64,000 bases of DNA, taken from assembly GCF_907164915.1 (NCBI RefSeq), contig NC_061864.1:22416616-22480615 (forward strand), in the 5' to 3' direction. Shown piece after piece: positions 19,261 to 30,298 of this stretch. The stretch comes from Impatiens glandulifera. Its lineage: Eukaryota > Streptophyta > Magnoliopsida > Ericales > Balsaminaceae. Positions within the stretch are counted from its first letter, which is position 1. Each line of letters starts with the position of its first letter. The notes under the pieces are model-generated. The model saw nothing but the letters and a program-made list of their open reading frames with translations, made no database searches and was not told where the DNA came from. The position numbers and the translations under genes are program-made.

Positions 19261-20960
19261 TTAAATAGAATGTTTTTAGGAAGGGTCAAAACCGAAGGTT
19301 TTCAAATAAACTTTCGGTTTTTACACTTCACCATTTTAGCAAGAGTCAAAACCGAAGGTTTAGTGTATAACTTTCCCCATACTTAGAAACTTTTTTGATT
19401 TTTTAAGCAGGGGTCAAAACCGAAGGTTTATTTGAAAACCTTCGGTTTTTACCCTTCCCCATACTTAGAAACTTTTCTTATTTTTTAAGCAGGGGGTCAA
19501 AACCGAAGGTTTATTTGAAAACCTTCGGTTTTTACCCTTCCCCATACTTAGAAATTTTTAAGATTTTTTTAACTAGGGGTTAAAACCGAAGGTTTATTTG
19601 AAAACCTTCGGTTTTTACCCTTCCCCATACTTAGAAATTTTTAGATTTTTTTAACTAGGGGTCAAAACCGAAGGTTTATTTGAAAACCTTCGGTTTTTAC
19701 CCTTCCCTATACTTAGAATTTTTTTAGATTTTTTAACTAGGGGTTAAAACCGAAGGTTTATTTGAAAACCTTCGATTTTTACCCTTCCCCATACTTAGAA
19801 ATTATTTAGATTTTTTAACTAGGTGTTAAAACCGAAGGTTTATTTGAAAACCTTCGGTTTTTACCCTTCCCCATACTTAGAAATTATTTAGATTTTTTTA
19901 ACTAGGTGTTAAAACCGAAGGTTTATTTGAAAACCTTCGGTTTTGACCCTTCCCTATACTCCACGTGCCGCAATTTAATTGTAAAAAACTAAAAAAATAA
20001 TAAAAAACCGAGAGTTTTACTATAAACTCTCGGAATTCAAACAATCAAAAACCGAAAGTTTTCAAATAAACCTTCGGTTTTTACACTTCACCATTTTAGT
20101 AGGGGTCAAAACCGAAGGTTTAGTGTATAACTTTCCCCATACTTAGAAACTTTTCTGATTTTTTAAGCAGGGGGTCAAAACCGAAGGTTTATTTGAAAAC
20201 CTTCGGTTTTTACCCTTCCCCATACTTAGAAACTTTTCTGATTTTTTAAGCAGGGGGTCAAAACCGAAGGTTTATTTGAAAACCTTCGGTTTTTACCCTT
20301 CCCCATACTTAGAAATTATTTAGATTTTTTTAACTAGGTGTTAAAACCGAAGGTTTATTTGAAAACCTTCGGTTTTGACCCTTCCCTATACTTAGAAATT
20401 TTTTAGATTTTTTTAACTAGGGGTTAAAACCGAAGGTTTATTTGAAAACCTTCGGTTTTTACCCTTCCCCATACTTAGAAATTATTTAGATTTTTTTAAC
20501 TAGGTGTTAAAACCGAAGGTTTATTTCAAAACCTTCGGTTTTGACCCTTCCATATACTTAGGATTTTTTTAGATTTTTTTAACTAGGGGTTAAAACCGAA
20601 GGTTTATTTGAAAACCTTCGGTTTTGACCCCTGTTCAAAAAAATCTAAAAAATTTCTAAGTATGGGGAAGGGTCAAAACCGAAGGTTTTCAAATAAACCT
20701 TCGGTTTTAACACCTAGTTAAAAAAATCTAAAAAATTTCTAAGTATGGGGAAGGGTCAAAACCGAAGGTTTTCAAATAAACCTTCGGTTTTAACACCTAG
20801 TTAAAAAAATTTTAAAAATTTCTAAGTATGGGGAAGGGTCAAAACCGAAGGTTTATTTGAAAACCTTCGGTTTTGACCCTTAGAAATTTTTTAGACTTTT
20901 TTAAACGAATGTCAAAACCGAAGGTTTTCAAATAAACCTTCAGTTTTGGCCGTGCTGGTT
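19260..20960. repeat. 83-bp tandem palindromic array with orientation switch
   Basis: About 16 near-identical units and several partial ones. Each has the palindrome AACCGAAGGTTT ... AAACCTTCGGTT followed by the spacer CCTTCCCCATACTTAGAAA, a TTTAGATTTTTTTAACTAGG stretch and the next unit. Successive units start 83-84 bp apart (19421, 19504, 19587). From about 20640 the spacer is read in the opposite direction (CTAGTTAAAAAAATCTAAAA, TTTCTAAGTATGGGGAAGG), so the array can fold on itself as a whole besides the single-unit hairpins. Confidence 0.9.
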
Positions 20961-21129
20961 TTTTTAAAAAATAACGTGAAAAGCTAACAATAATAAAATA
21001 ATTCATTAACAGCCTATTAAAACAAACCAAACCAAACATAATAATAATAATTCGTGAATATTAAAACAAAACACATAGAAATATTGTCATCGTTCTTACG
21101 GAAAAACTAATAAACACATAATAAATCTA

Positions 21130-21430
21130 GAAATTATTAGATGGGGTGGGAGGAGGGGGTGGTTGATTCAGTCGACTCCTCAACAATACAAGTTCCTGTT
21201 CGAGATTCTCTAATCTCTAGGCCATTTCGGCCCTGTCCGCTTTAATTTCACTGAGCAAACGGCCTCTTTCCACATCCCTTAATCGGATTTGTTCCATTTC
21301 CAGCGTCATCTGTCTTACCTCTTCCTCACGTGCCGCAATTTATGATTGTGCTATCAGATTCTGGTAACACGGATGCAGTTTTTCCGGTGTACGCCGAAGT
21401 CTCTTCCATGTCGAATCACCCATATCCTAA
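21130..21430 (-). pseudogene. TNP-like gene B remnant
   Basis: The minus strand from 21426 reads MGDSTWKRLRRTPEKLHPCY, then a stop, a coiled coil (REEEVRQMTLEMEQIRLRDV, ERGRLLSEIKADRAEMA), another stop and LENLEQELVLLRSRLNQPPPPP. The end is the same kind of helix and proline tail as gene A, but the sequence is much diverged and the Ptta domain is missing. A CT-rich leader with GGAGAGATGAG on the plus strand lies at 21590-21670. Internal stops show it is dead. Confidence 0.6.
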
Positions 21431-21689
21431 ATGCATTTCAGATATATGTATATATATTAATCATACAAAATAACGTAAACTAGCATAAATCTAGATAATA
21501 TATATATATATAAACTTAATTAAGAAATATAAATCTCATAATAAACAAAACAAAAAAAACCAAATGAAACAAATTACCTGAACGAGAGAGGAGAAGAACC
21601 GGCGTGGAGGAGGCAGGCGGCTGCGGGACGGAAGAGAGAGAAAGGAGAGATGAGTGGAATGAAAAAGAGAAGGGTTAGGGTTTGTATTT

Positions 21690-22160
21690 ATAGAGGTTGA
21701 TGCCGAAGGTTTTCATATAACCTTCGGTTTTGATATTAGTCAAAACCGAAAGTTTATTAAAGACCCTTCGGAAATTATCATTACCAAATTTAGAATTTTT
21801 TTTAATTGAGCAAAACCGAAGGTTCTTTGTAAAACTTTCGGAAATGAGAATTTCAAAAAATGCAAAACCGAAGGTTCTTTGAATAACCTTCGCAATTAAA
21901 AAACCCAGGGATTTCAAAACCGAAGGTTTTTACAAAAACCTTCGCAATTAACCCACATCCAACACTTAGAATTTTTTTTGGTTTTTTGGGAAGGTAAAAA
22001 CCGAAAGTTCTTTGTAGAACTTTCGGTAATAATTAATAAACCCGAATGTTTTACACCCCACTTGGAATCTATTTTTAATCCCAAAGGATTTGTTCCTCTC
22101 GGGAGTATTTAGGAGAGTTTTACAAAACCTTCGGGAAAAACCGTCGGTAAAGGTCCTTTT
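21690..22160. repeat. Subterminal repeats, right (5') end of CACTA element
   Basis: At least ten half-sites of the types CCGAAGGTT and AACTTTCGG in both orientations, spaced 20-60 bp, next to the terminus at 22170. The innermost copies pair with the array to the left. Confidence 0.75.
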
Positions 22161-22170
22161 TTTACTAGTA

Positions 22171-24020
22171 TCATACCTTTTTATTCTCATCCTGTGGACC
22201 TTTGAGAGCATCTTAAAAATGCTCCGAAAGAATCTTCCATACATCCACCATCCATAATGCATGAGGAAGATATCACACATATATTCTTTGAGGACAATAT
22301 TTTCATTATGGCACACGCTAATATAGATTCTATTTACACTATTAAGGAAGTATTAACAATTTTCTCCAAGCTTACTGGTTTGGTTATTAATGAAAGTAAA
22401 AGTTTGTCTTTATATGGTGGTGTGAAGGAGGAAATAAAGGCGAGTGTATTTGACATTATGAAAATCAAAGAAGGCATTTTACCGGCTCGATACTTGGGGA
22501 TTCCATTATCAGCTAGGCAGTTGAATATTTCACATTGAAGACCCCTCGCCGAAAAGGTAAAAAACTCAATGAATGGATGTGCAACAAAAAGATTATTATA
22601 CGCGGGTCGGATTGAGCTTGTTACGAAAGCCATTTTGGGTACCGTGGGCTATTGGTCTCTCTAAATTGTACTCCCTAAGAAGGTCGTGAAAGACGTTGAA
22701 AAAATTATGAGAAACTTTATTTGGAGTAGCCAAGTAAGAGGAGGTAAAATGTAGTTGATTTGTGTAGGCCGAGAAGAGAGCGGTATCGGATTGAAGAGCT
22801 AAATCGAGTGGAACAAAGCGCTCACGTTTAAACACATTTTTGGGTAATTGAACAAAAGTAGGATTCACTATGGTTTAAATGGATGCACTCAAGGTTTATG
22901 AGGAGGGAAATAATATATGAACAAACAAGATTAAAGAAAGAATGGCATGTTCACTTAAGTAGATTCTAAAGCTCAAAGACAACGCTATGATAATGTATAA
23001 GATTTGGTTAGAAGATGGTTGGGGAACCCTGTATTGACACGATCCTTGATTTGAAAATCAGCCTATTGTTCTTAAGGAAGATTTTAGAGGTATTCGAATA
23101 AGGAGGGACTGCCTTATTGCCACGGTTAGAGACGTAAGAGACGAGGAATGGAACACACTTCTAAGGTGAATTGCAAAAGGTATAAGAATTCTCAATTTAT
23201 TCAAGCATTGCATTAATACTACAGAGTTACGGGATTGGATGATTAAGAAGTGTGGAAAATTTAATTCAAATCTAGCGTGGAAGTTTATTCGAGAGAGGGG
23301 CAAATTGTGGAGTGGACTGCCTTATTGTGGTATTCTAAGATCATCTCGCGCCATTAAACTACTCTATGGCTTGCTTTCCGTAATCGGCTCTTGACAAACA
23401 ACCAGATTAGTAGGTAAATGACGATCCCAAGTACATGCTGCGTTATATGTTCAATGGAGGAAAAATCTATATATCATTTGTTAAGTGATTGCCCTTTTAC
23501 GGCTAAATTATGGATGTGGTTTTCTAATGCTATGAGCTTGCTGAATTTTACCCTTCATTGGAATCAAATAAAGGAATTCATGATTGGAAAGGCTAAGTGA
23601 TACACATTTTTTTGTTAATGTCATGAAGTGTTACTTCGGGACGATTGTGTATCAAACATGGATGGAAAGAAACACTAGAGTCTTCTTAAGGATAAGAGAA
23701 ATGAGATGCAAGTTTGGAACGATATCATCTTTGATGGTAAGGCTCTAATATATACATGGAGGCATATTCCTATTACTCCGGAGAATTTGATGCTTTTTCG
23801 AGAATTGAGTATTATATTTGAAAAAATCACCAATTTATATTTGTATAAGGCGAGTTAGTGGACTTATGTTATTTGTAGTTTGTATGTATTCATTTGTTTA
23901 TTACTCATTTTTATTTAAATCAAACTAGGGTTTGTCTAGTTTGATTCATAAACTCATGTAAGTTTTTCCCATTATTTGGGGTGTTATGAAATGACAATTT
24001 GTCGTTTTCTAAAAAATAAA
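22171..24020 (+). pseudogene. LINE reverse transcriptase remnant, downstream part with zf-RVT
   Basis: Continues the fragment at 15407-15605. It opens with SYLFIL, then ISHIFFEDNIFIMAHANIDS, where FEDN stands in place of the FADD catalytic motif. LTGLVINESKS, ILPARYLGIPLSARQL and the thumb-like stretch with TKAILGTVGYWSL follow. After many stops a zf-RVT module appears at 23418-23600 (CCVICSMEEKSIYHLLSDCP: C-x2-C ... H ... C). The 3' end is an A-rich tail near 24010-24020. Altered catalytic residues, stops and frameshifts make it inactive. Confidence 0.8.
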
Positions 24021-24149
24021 CATATTCTTGATTTCGACTTGTATTGCATTTTTTTTCTTAGCTTTGTCACTTGAAATCTCAAGTCAGGAAAAATAATATA
24101 TTTTTAACCGCTGGCAAAAACCATAGTAGTTGCTTAGTGTATTTCACAC

Positions 24150-24750
24150 GTCACAACTAGTGACATTGGCGGATATGTCACTATAAAATCATAAAAAAAA
24201 TTATTTGAATTTTTATTTGATTTAATCACTAAAATATCATTTTTCATTTAAAATTAAAATTGAATCAAAGTTAAATAACAATATTGTAGTAATTTAATTG
24301 TAAAATGAGTGTGAAATGACATGATAAATAAACAATGTATATAAAATCAATTTGTAATTATAACTTAAAATTATTTTAGTGTGAATTTAGGGGTGTAATT
24401 CAAATTCTTAGTTATATTAGAAGGCCATTTAAAATTAAGAATTAAAATTTTCAATTAAATTTAAATTAATATTTTTTTATAATTTTCAATTACATCCTTC
24501 ATATTTCTGAATTATAATGTTGAATATTTATTTTTTCTAAGTTTTCTAAACAAAAATATCTTACTATTTTATCATTTATAATATCGTTATCGTGTTGAAC
24601 CGATATTTAATTTTTAAATTTAGTAAGTAAACGGTTGAACCTATATTTTATTTTTAGTGTTAGTAAGTTAATATTTTGAATTTATATTTTATTTATTTAT
24701 TTAGAAAATTAATATATATTTACTTTAAGAAAGTAATTATTTATATATAA
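24150..24750. repeat. AT-rich duplicated segment, left copy, continued beyond the LINE
   Basis: Collinear with 37480-37990. Shared landmarks: TATGTCACTA-AAATCA, TTTAATCACTAAAATAT, GTAATTTAATTGTAAAAT-AGTGTGAAATGA, TAATCAATTTGTAATTATAA, TTTTAGTGTGAATTTA-GGG and GTAAACGGTTGAAC. The left copy was split by the LINE. Confidence 0.65.
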
Positions 24751-25140
24751 TAATTTTCTTTTTTATGGAAATAGATGAACGCGGAGAATATGTTTAGTGG
24801 AGGAAATTTGTGACATTATTCATAAGATTGTCCTTACAACATATTTATATATATTAAGTCTTAAAAAAAAAATTAGATTAATAGGTTATCGATGCACTTT
24901 ATGTGAAAAAAATGAACGGTTAATCAAACAAACGGGTTAAAAAGTAAAACTAAATGAAATGTTGTGAAAATTTTCCAACTAAAAAATATTAAGTTAAAAG
25001 AGATGAGAAGTCTCATTATTAAATTTATCTTTTTGTATTATTAATTTTCATATTTATTAAATTAATTATTTTCCTATTATATGGTTTATGATATTTTATG
25101 AATTTTTATTGATGTTAATTTTGGGTATAATTTATATGTT
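24751..25140. other. AT-rich intergenic sequence
   Basis: No gene or structured repeat seen. It forms the target for the Copia insertion at 25146. Confidence 0.5.
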
Positions 25141-25145
25141 TATTT

Positions 25146-25700
25146 TGTTGGGAAATCGAATAATAGCACCTGTTTAGCAATTCAGAAATAAACAAGCTAC
25201 AACAAGGCCTAACAATTCTTTTTCCCTTTTGTGTAATCAAATAGGCAGCCAAAACAATTGAGTATCAAACAATCAAACAATCAAAGAAACAGAGAGCAGG
25301 ACACCAAGATTTTACGTGGAAACCCCAAATTAGGTAAAAACTACGGGACACTTCGGCCACTTAAATCATCCACTATATCAAATGGGTATACAATGTAGTT
25401 CAATACAAGCCTAGAGGTAATCTAACAAAAGTTATCAATTTACCTCATCCTAACTTGGCATTCACATACATTATCATCATCACTAAATATGGCTAACCAA
25501 ATGGAGAAGAGATAAAGGAAATCAGAAGAAGAATTTGCTGCTTCAATGGAGGAATTGCTGCTTCAATGGAGGAAGAACTGCTGGGAGAGAGAGAGAAAAA
25601 ACTAACCTAAAAACTGTTGTGTTTTTTTTCCCTTAATTAAATATGCCATAATGGGCTTTATTAATTTGTTGGGCCCAGTTGCAAATGAGCTGACCCAACA
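25146..25700 (-). repeat. 3' LTR of minus-strand Copia element
   Basis: 555 bp, TG...CA ends, preceded on the minus strand by the polypurine tract at 25701-25712. Contains a short local duplication (GAATTGCTGCTTCAATGGAGG twice) and a TTGGGCCCA palindrome near 25670. Confidence 0.95.
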
Positions 25701-25712
25701 AATCTCCCCCGT
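25701..25712 (-). other. Polypurine tract
   Basis: GGGGGAGATT on the minus strand directly abuts the 3' LTR. Confidence 0.85.
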
Positions 25713-28700
25713 CAGCGCAACTTCGCGGGCTCGAATAAACCCGCTCTCTCCCGACAATCTTCAAACTTGTCCTTAGGCAAGGATTTCGTAAACATATCGG
25801 CACCATTCTCACTTGTATGAATCTTCTCCAAGTTCAGCTCTTTTGCCTCAAGCACATCACGTATCCAATGATATCTCACGTCGATGTGTTTGGATCTCGA
25901 ATGAAAAGCTGAATTCTTTGAGAGATGAATGGCACTTTGACTATCGCAAAACAAAGTGAACTTCTCTTACTTTTGGCCCAACTCTTGTAGGAACTTCTTC
26001 ATCCATAACACCTCTTTACATGCCTCAGTAGCTGCAATATACTCAGCTTCTGTAGTAGACAAAGCAACACACTTTTGTAACCTTGACTGCCACGAAACAG
26101 CACCGCCTGCAAAGGTAACCAAAAAACCTGATACAGATTTTCTTGAATCAACATCACCCGCCATATCAGAATCTGTAAAGCCTTCCAAAATAGGAGTATC
26201 ACTTCCGAAGCATAAACGTGCTTTCGAAGAGCCTCGAAGATATCTGAGAATCCACTTAACAGCCAACCAATGTTCTTCTCCAGGGTTGGAGAGATACCGA
26301 CTAACAACACCAACTGCGTGTGCTATGTCCGGTCTTGTACATACCATGGCATACATAAGACTACCAACTGCAGAGGCATAAGGTACATTCTTCATTTCAT
26401 CTTTCTCTTTCTCACTTGTAGGACATTGTTTAGAACTCAACTTAAAATGACCTGCAAGTGGAATTGAAACCGGTTTTGCATTTTTCATTGCAAACCTCTC
26501 AAGTACCTTCTCAATGTACTTCTCCTGTGATAGCCAAAGTGTTCTGTTCTTTCTGTCTCTTGTGATTTCCATGCCTAGGATCTGCTTCACTGAACCCAAA
26601 TCTTTCATTGCAAAAGACTTGTTCAAATTCCTTTTGAGCTTCTCAATTTTCGCAATATCTTGCCGAACAATCAGCATATCATCAACATAGAGCAGAAGAA
26701 TAACATAATCATCAACACTGTATCTCTTGATGAAAACACAATGATCAGAAGTAGTCTTACTGTACCCATTTGCTTCCATGAAGGAGTCAAATTTCCTGTA
26801 CCATTGTCTAGGCGCTTGCTTGAGCCCATACAAGCTTTTCCTCAACCTGCAGACAAGATCTTCTTTACCTTTAACTTTGAAACCCTCAGGTTGTTCCATA
26901 TAGATCTCTTCCTCCAAGTCACCATGGAGAAATGCAGTCTTCACATCCAGTTGTTCAATTTCCAAATCTTGACTAGCAGCCAATGCTAACACAACTCTGA
27001 TGAATGACCTTTTCACAACCGGTGAGAAGATCTCTTCAAAATCAATCCCCTTTTTCTGTCCAAAGCCCTTCACAACCAGTCTTGCTTTGTATCGAGGTTG
27101 TGAGCTATTCTCTTGATGCTTTAACTTGAATACCCACTTGTTTTTCAAAGTCTTCTTTCCTTTCGGAAGTTTCACCAAGTCATAAGTCTCGTTCTCTTGC
27201 AAGGAATTTATCTCTTCTTGCATTGCCACCGACCACTTGTTCTTGTTTTCATGAGACAATACTTCTTGATAGGTTTCTGGTTCTCCCCCGTCAGTCAACA
27301 TCACATACTCATTTGGAGGATACCTACTAGAAGGTTGTCTCTGTCTACTAGATCTTCTAATATGCTGATCATCAGGTGGCTCTAGAGAACTATCATCATC
27401 TTGTTCAGCTTCCTCTGTTGGCTCAGTATCAACTAGAGAAGTCTCATCAACCTCAACTTGGGCATTTTCCACATCATTGGGTTGTGATTGTGGTGTACGA
27501 ATCCTACCATTGTCAGGCAATTCATTCTTCGTAGACTTCGGCTTTTCCTTTTTCTCAAAGTCTTCAATGGTCTGATCTTCAAAGAATACCACATCTCTAC
27601 TTCTAATCAGTTTCTTGTTAACCGGATCCCAACATCGGTACCCAAATTCTCCATGGCCATACCCAATAAAGATACACTGTCTCGTCTTGCTATCAAGCTT
27701 AGCTCTCTCATCTCGAGGAATATGAACAAACACTTTACAGCCAAAAACTATCAAGTGATCATAAGAGACGTCTTTACCTCTCCAAACTCTTTCTGGAACG
27801 TCGCCATCTAAAGGAGTTGAGGGTGAAAGGTTTATCAGATCAACTGTTGTCTTCATTGCCTCTCCTCAAAAGGATTTTGGCAACTTAGCATGAGACAACA
27901 TACACAAAACTCTCTCATTGATAGACCTGTTCATCCTCTCTGCAACTCCATTCTGTTGAGGTGTTTTTGGCACATTCTTCAAAAGCTTGATCCCATGACT
28001 TTTACAGTATTCCACAAATGGTCCTCTGTATTCGCCACCATTGTCCGAACGAACACATTTCAACTTCTTCCCAGTTTCTCTCTCCACTTTAGAATGAAAC
28101 AACTTGAAGTAATCCAATGCTTGATCTTTAGTCTTCAAGCAATATTCCCACACCTTCCTTGAGCAATCATCGATAAAAGTGATGTAATAATGAGCACCAC
28201 CTAAAGTCAAGAAATCCATAAAATATATGTCTGTGTGAACCATATCTAGGATATTGGGCTTCCTAGATGGAGAGAAACTTTTGAAGGAAACTCTATGTTG
28301 CTTACCAACTAAGCAATCTGTGCATGTCTTCAAATCTGTGGACTTTAAACCCTGGAGATCGATTGTCTTGGAGAGAACATGCATGCCATTCTGACTTAAG
28401 TGACCAAGTCTCTTATGCCAAAGTTGTGCTGAACAATCATTAACTGCATTTGCTTCTCCCCTGTAAGACTTAGTCTCTGTCACATAAAGAGAACCGACCT
28501 TCTTTCCTTTAGCTATCACCAAAGATCCCTTAGTGAGTTTCCATTTTCCTTCACCAAAGTAACTATGATAGCCCTCATCATCAAGAATACCAGTAGAGAT
28601 CAAATTCATCCGAATATCAGGAACATGTCGAACATTCTTTAAAAGTAGCTTGCACGAAGTGTTAGTATCCAAACAGACATCTCATTTTCCAACAATCTTA

Positions 28701-29689
28701 CACGTAACATAGTTTCCCAATGTCACTGAACCAAACTGTCCACTAGTGTAAGAAGCAAATATATCACAACGATTGGTGACATGATAAGAAGCACTTGAGT
28801 CTACCACCCATTGTGTATCTTGAGAAACAAGGTTGATACTATCATTGTTGTAAACAATATCGATGTCGTTACCACCCACATCTGCAACCTTACTACTTCC
28901 ATCTTGCTTATTCTCCTTTTGTTCCCGCTTCAAAGATCTGCACTGATACTTCTTGTGTCCTGGCTTGCCACAATGATAACATGTAATCTCTTTTCTCGAG
29001 CTGGATGTTCCCCGTGACCTGTCTCAACTACCACTGCGATTCTTTGGAGTTTTACTTTTACTTCTACCCCTTTTCTTAGTCACGAACACCTGACTTGGAG
29101 TCGAGAAGCCCTGTTCTTTTCTTCTAGCCTCTTCATTCAGCACGCTCTCTTTCATCATTTTCAAAGTGAGTTTACCTTGTGGAACAGAATTGGTAATTAA
29201 AACCACAAGTGTCTCCCAACTATCAGGCAGGGAATTAATCAAACACATAGCATGAAGTTCATCATCAAATTTCATTCCTATCGCAGCCAACTCATTTAAA
29301 ATCCCCTGAAAAGCATTTAGATGCTCAGACATAGAAGACCCATCTTGATATTTTAATGAGCAAAGCTTCCTAAATAGAAATGCTCTATTTTGAGTGTTGT
29401 TCTTCTCATACAGCTCACTCAAAATAGTCCATACTTTATGAGCATTAACCTCAGTAGCCACATGTTGATACACACTGTTGTCAACCCATTGCCTGATTTT
29501 ACCAAATGTCTTTCTGTTCAGCTTCTTCCAATCTCTATCTGCCATAGCCTCTGGTTTGCCTTTATCACCCAAAATAGTGTCTTCATAATCATAATTACAC
29601 AATAAGTCCTCCATCCGTGACTTCCAGATTGTGTAATTGGTAGCTGTGAGTTTGATCCTCGTTTCATTACTGCTCAACGATTCTTCCAT
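25712..29689 (-). pseudogene. gag-pol: Copia gag-pol, single frame of 1326 codons with four premature stops
   Basis: From the likely Met at 29689 one uninterrupted frame, without a single frameshift, runs to the stop at 25712. Gag: LTATNYTIWKSRMEDLL and later LINSLPDSWETLV. Zinc knuckle CYHCGKPGHKKYQC (C-x2-C-x4-H-x4-C) near 28970. Protease region WVVDSSASYHVT, with Ser where the catalytic D-S/T-G triad has Gly. Integrase: HKRLGHLSQNGM, TDIYFMDFLTLGG, RSDNGGEY and TPQQNGVAERMNRSI. RT: EQLDVKTAFLHGDLEE and LLYVDDMLI. RNase H: TDSDMAGDVDSRKSVSG, STTEAEYIA, FCDSQSAIHL and HIDVRYHWIRD. Stops lie at 29024-29026, 28682-28684, 27866-27868 (TGA) and 25967-25969 (TAA). Confidence 0.95.
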
Positions 29690-29724
29690 TTGAATTATAC
29701 AAGAATCACCACCAAACGAACTCA

Positions 29725-29736
29725 GCTCTGATACCA
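29725..29736 (-). other. Primer binding site
   Basis: TGGTATCAGAGC on the minus strand, two bases inside the 5' LTR. It is complementary to the 3' end of initiator methionine tRNA, the usual primer of plant Copia elements. Confidence 0.95.
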
Positions 29737-29738
29737 CT

Positions 29739-30293
29739 TGTTGGGGAAATCGAATAATAGCACATGTTTAGCAATTCAGAAATAAACAAGCTACAACAAG
29801 GCCTAACAATTCTTTTTCCCTTTTGTGTAATCAAATAGGCAGCCAAAACAATTGAGCATCAAACAATCAAACAATCAAAGAAACAGAGAGCATGACACCA
29901 AGATTTTACGTGGAAAACCCAAATTAGGTAAAAACCACGGGACACTTCGGCCACTTAAATCATCCACTATATCAAATGGGTATACAATGTAGTTCAATAC
30001 AAGCCTAGAGGTAATCTAACAAAAGTTATCAATTTACCTCATCCTAACTTGTCATTCACATACATTATCATCATCACTAAAGATGGCTAACCAAATGGAG
30101 AAGAGATAAAGGAAATTAGAAGAAGAACTTGCTGCTTCAATGGAGGAATTGATGTTTCAATAGAGGAAGAACTGCTGGAAGAGAGAGAGAAAAAAAAACA
30201 ACCTAAAAACTGTGTTTTTTTTCCCTTAATTAAATATGCCCTAATGGGCTTTATTAATTTGTTGGGCCCAGTTGCAAATGAGCTGACCCAACA
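29739..30293 (-). repeat. 5' LTR of minus-strand Copia element
   Basis: Same length as the 3' LTR and about 97% identical by eye. It opens (minus strand) with TGTTGGGTCAGCTCATTTGC and ends next to the primer binding site. Confidence 0.95.
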
Positions 30294-30298
30294 TATTT

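Larger units (their letters stand above)
15606..22170 (-). mobile_element. CACTA (En/Spm) DNA transposon derivative, 6.57 kb
   Basis: The left end CACGGGTGAAAAAGG and the reverse complement of the right end, TACTAGTAAAAAAAGG, are both degenerate forms of the CACTA terminus. Each end is flanked by TCA (15603-15605 and 22171-22173), the 3-bp target duplication expected for this superfamily. The interrupted LINE frame joins across the element, which fixes the boundaries independently. Inside are dense subterminal palindromes (AACCGAGAGTT, AACCGAAGGTT types) and two minus-strand TNP-like genes. No DDE transposase of the TNPD type is visible, so it is non-autonomous. Confidence 0.85.
25146..30293 (-). 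mobile_element. Full-length Ty1/Copia retrotransposon, Tnt1/Tork-like, inactivated
   Basis: Two 555-bp LTRs (25146-25700 and 29739-30293) begin TGTTGG and end CCCAACA. The flanks repeat TATTT (25141-25145 and 30294-30298), the target duplication. The PBS, gag, protease, integrase, RT, RNase H and PPT are all in the right order on the minus strand. By eye about 15 substitutions and a few short indels separate the LTRs (near 3%), so the insertion is fairly recent. Coding is broken by four stops. Confidence 0.97.

Noticed and set aside
19260..20960. Regular repeats with spacers, superficially like a CRISPR array
   Set aside because: Spacers are repeated too, the DNA is from a plant, and the array lies inside a CACTA element.
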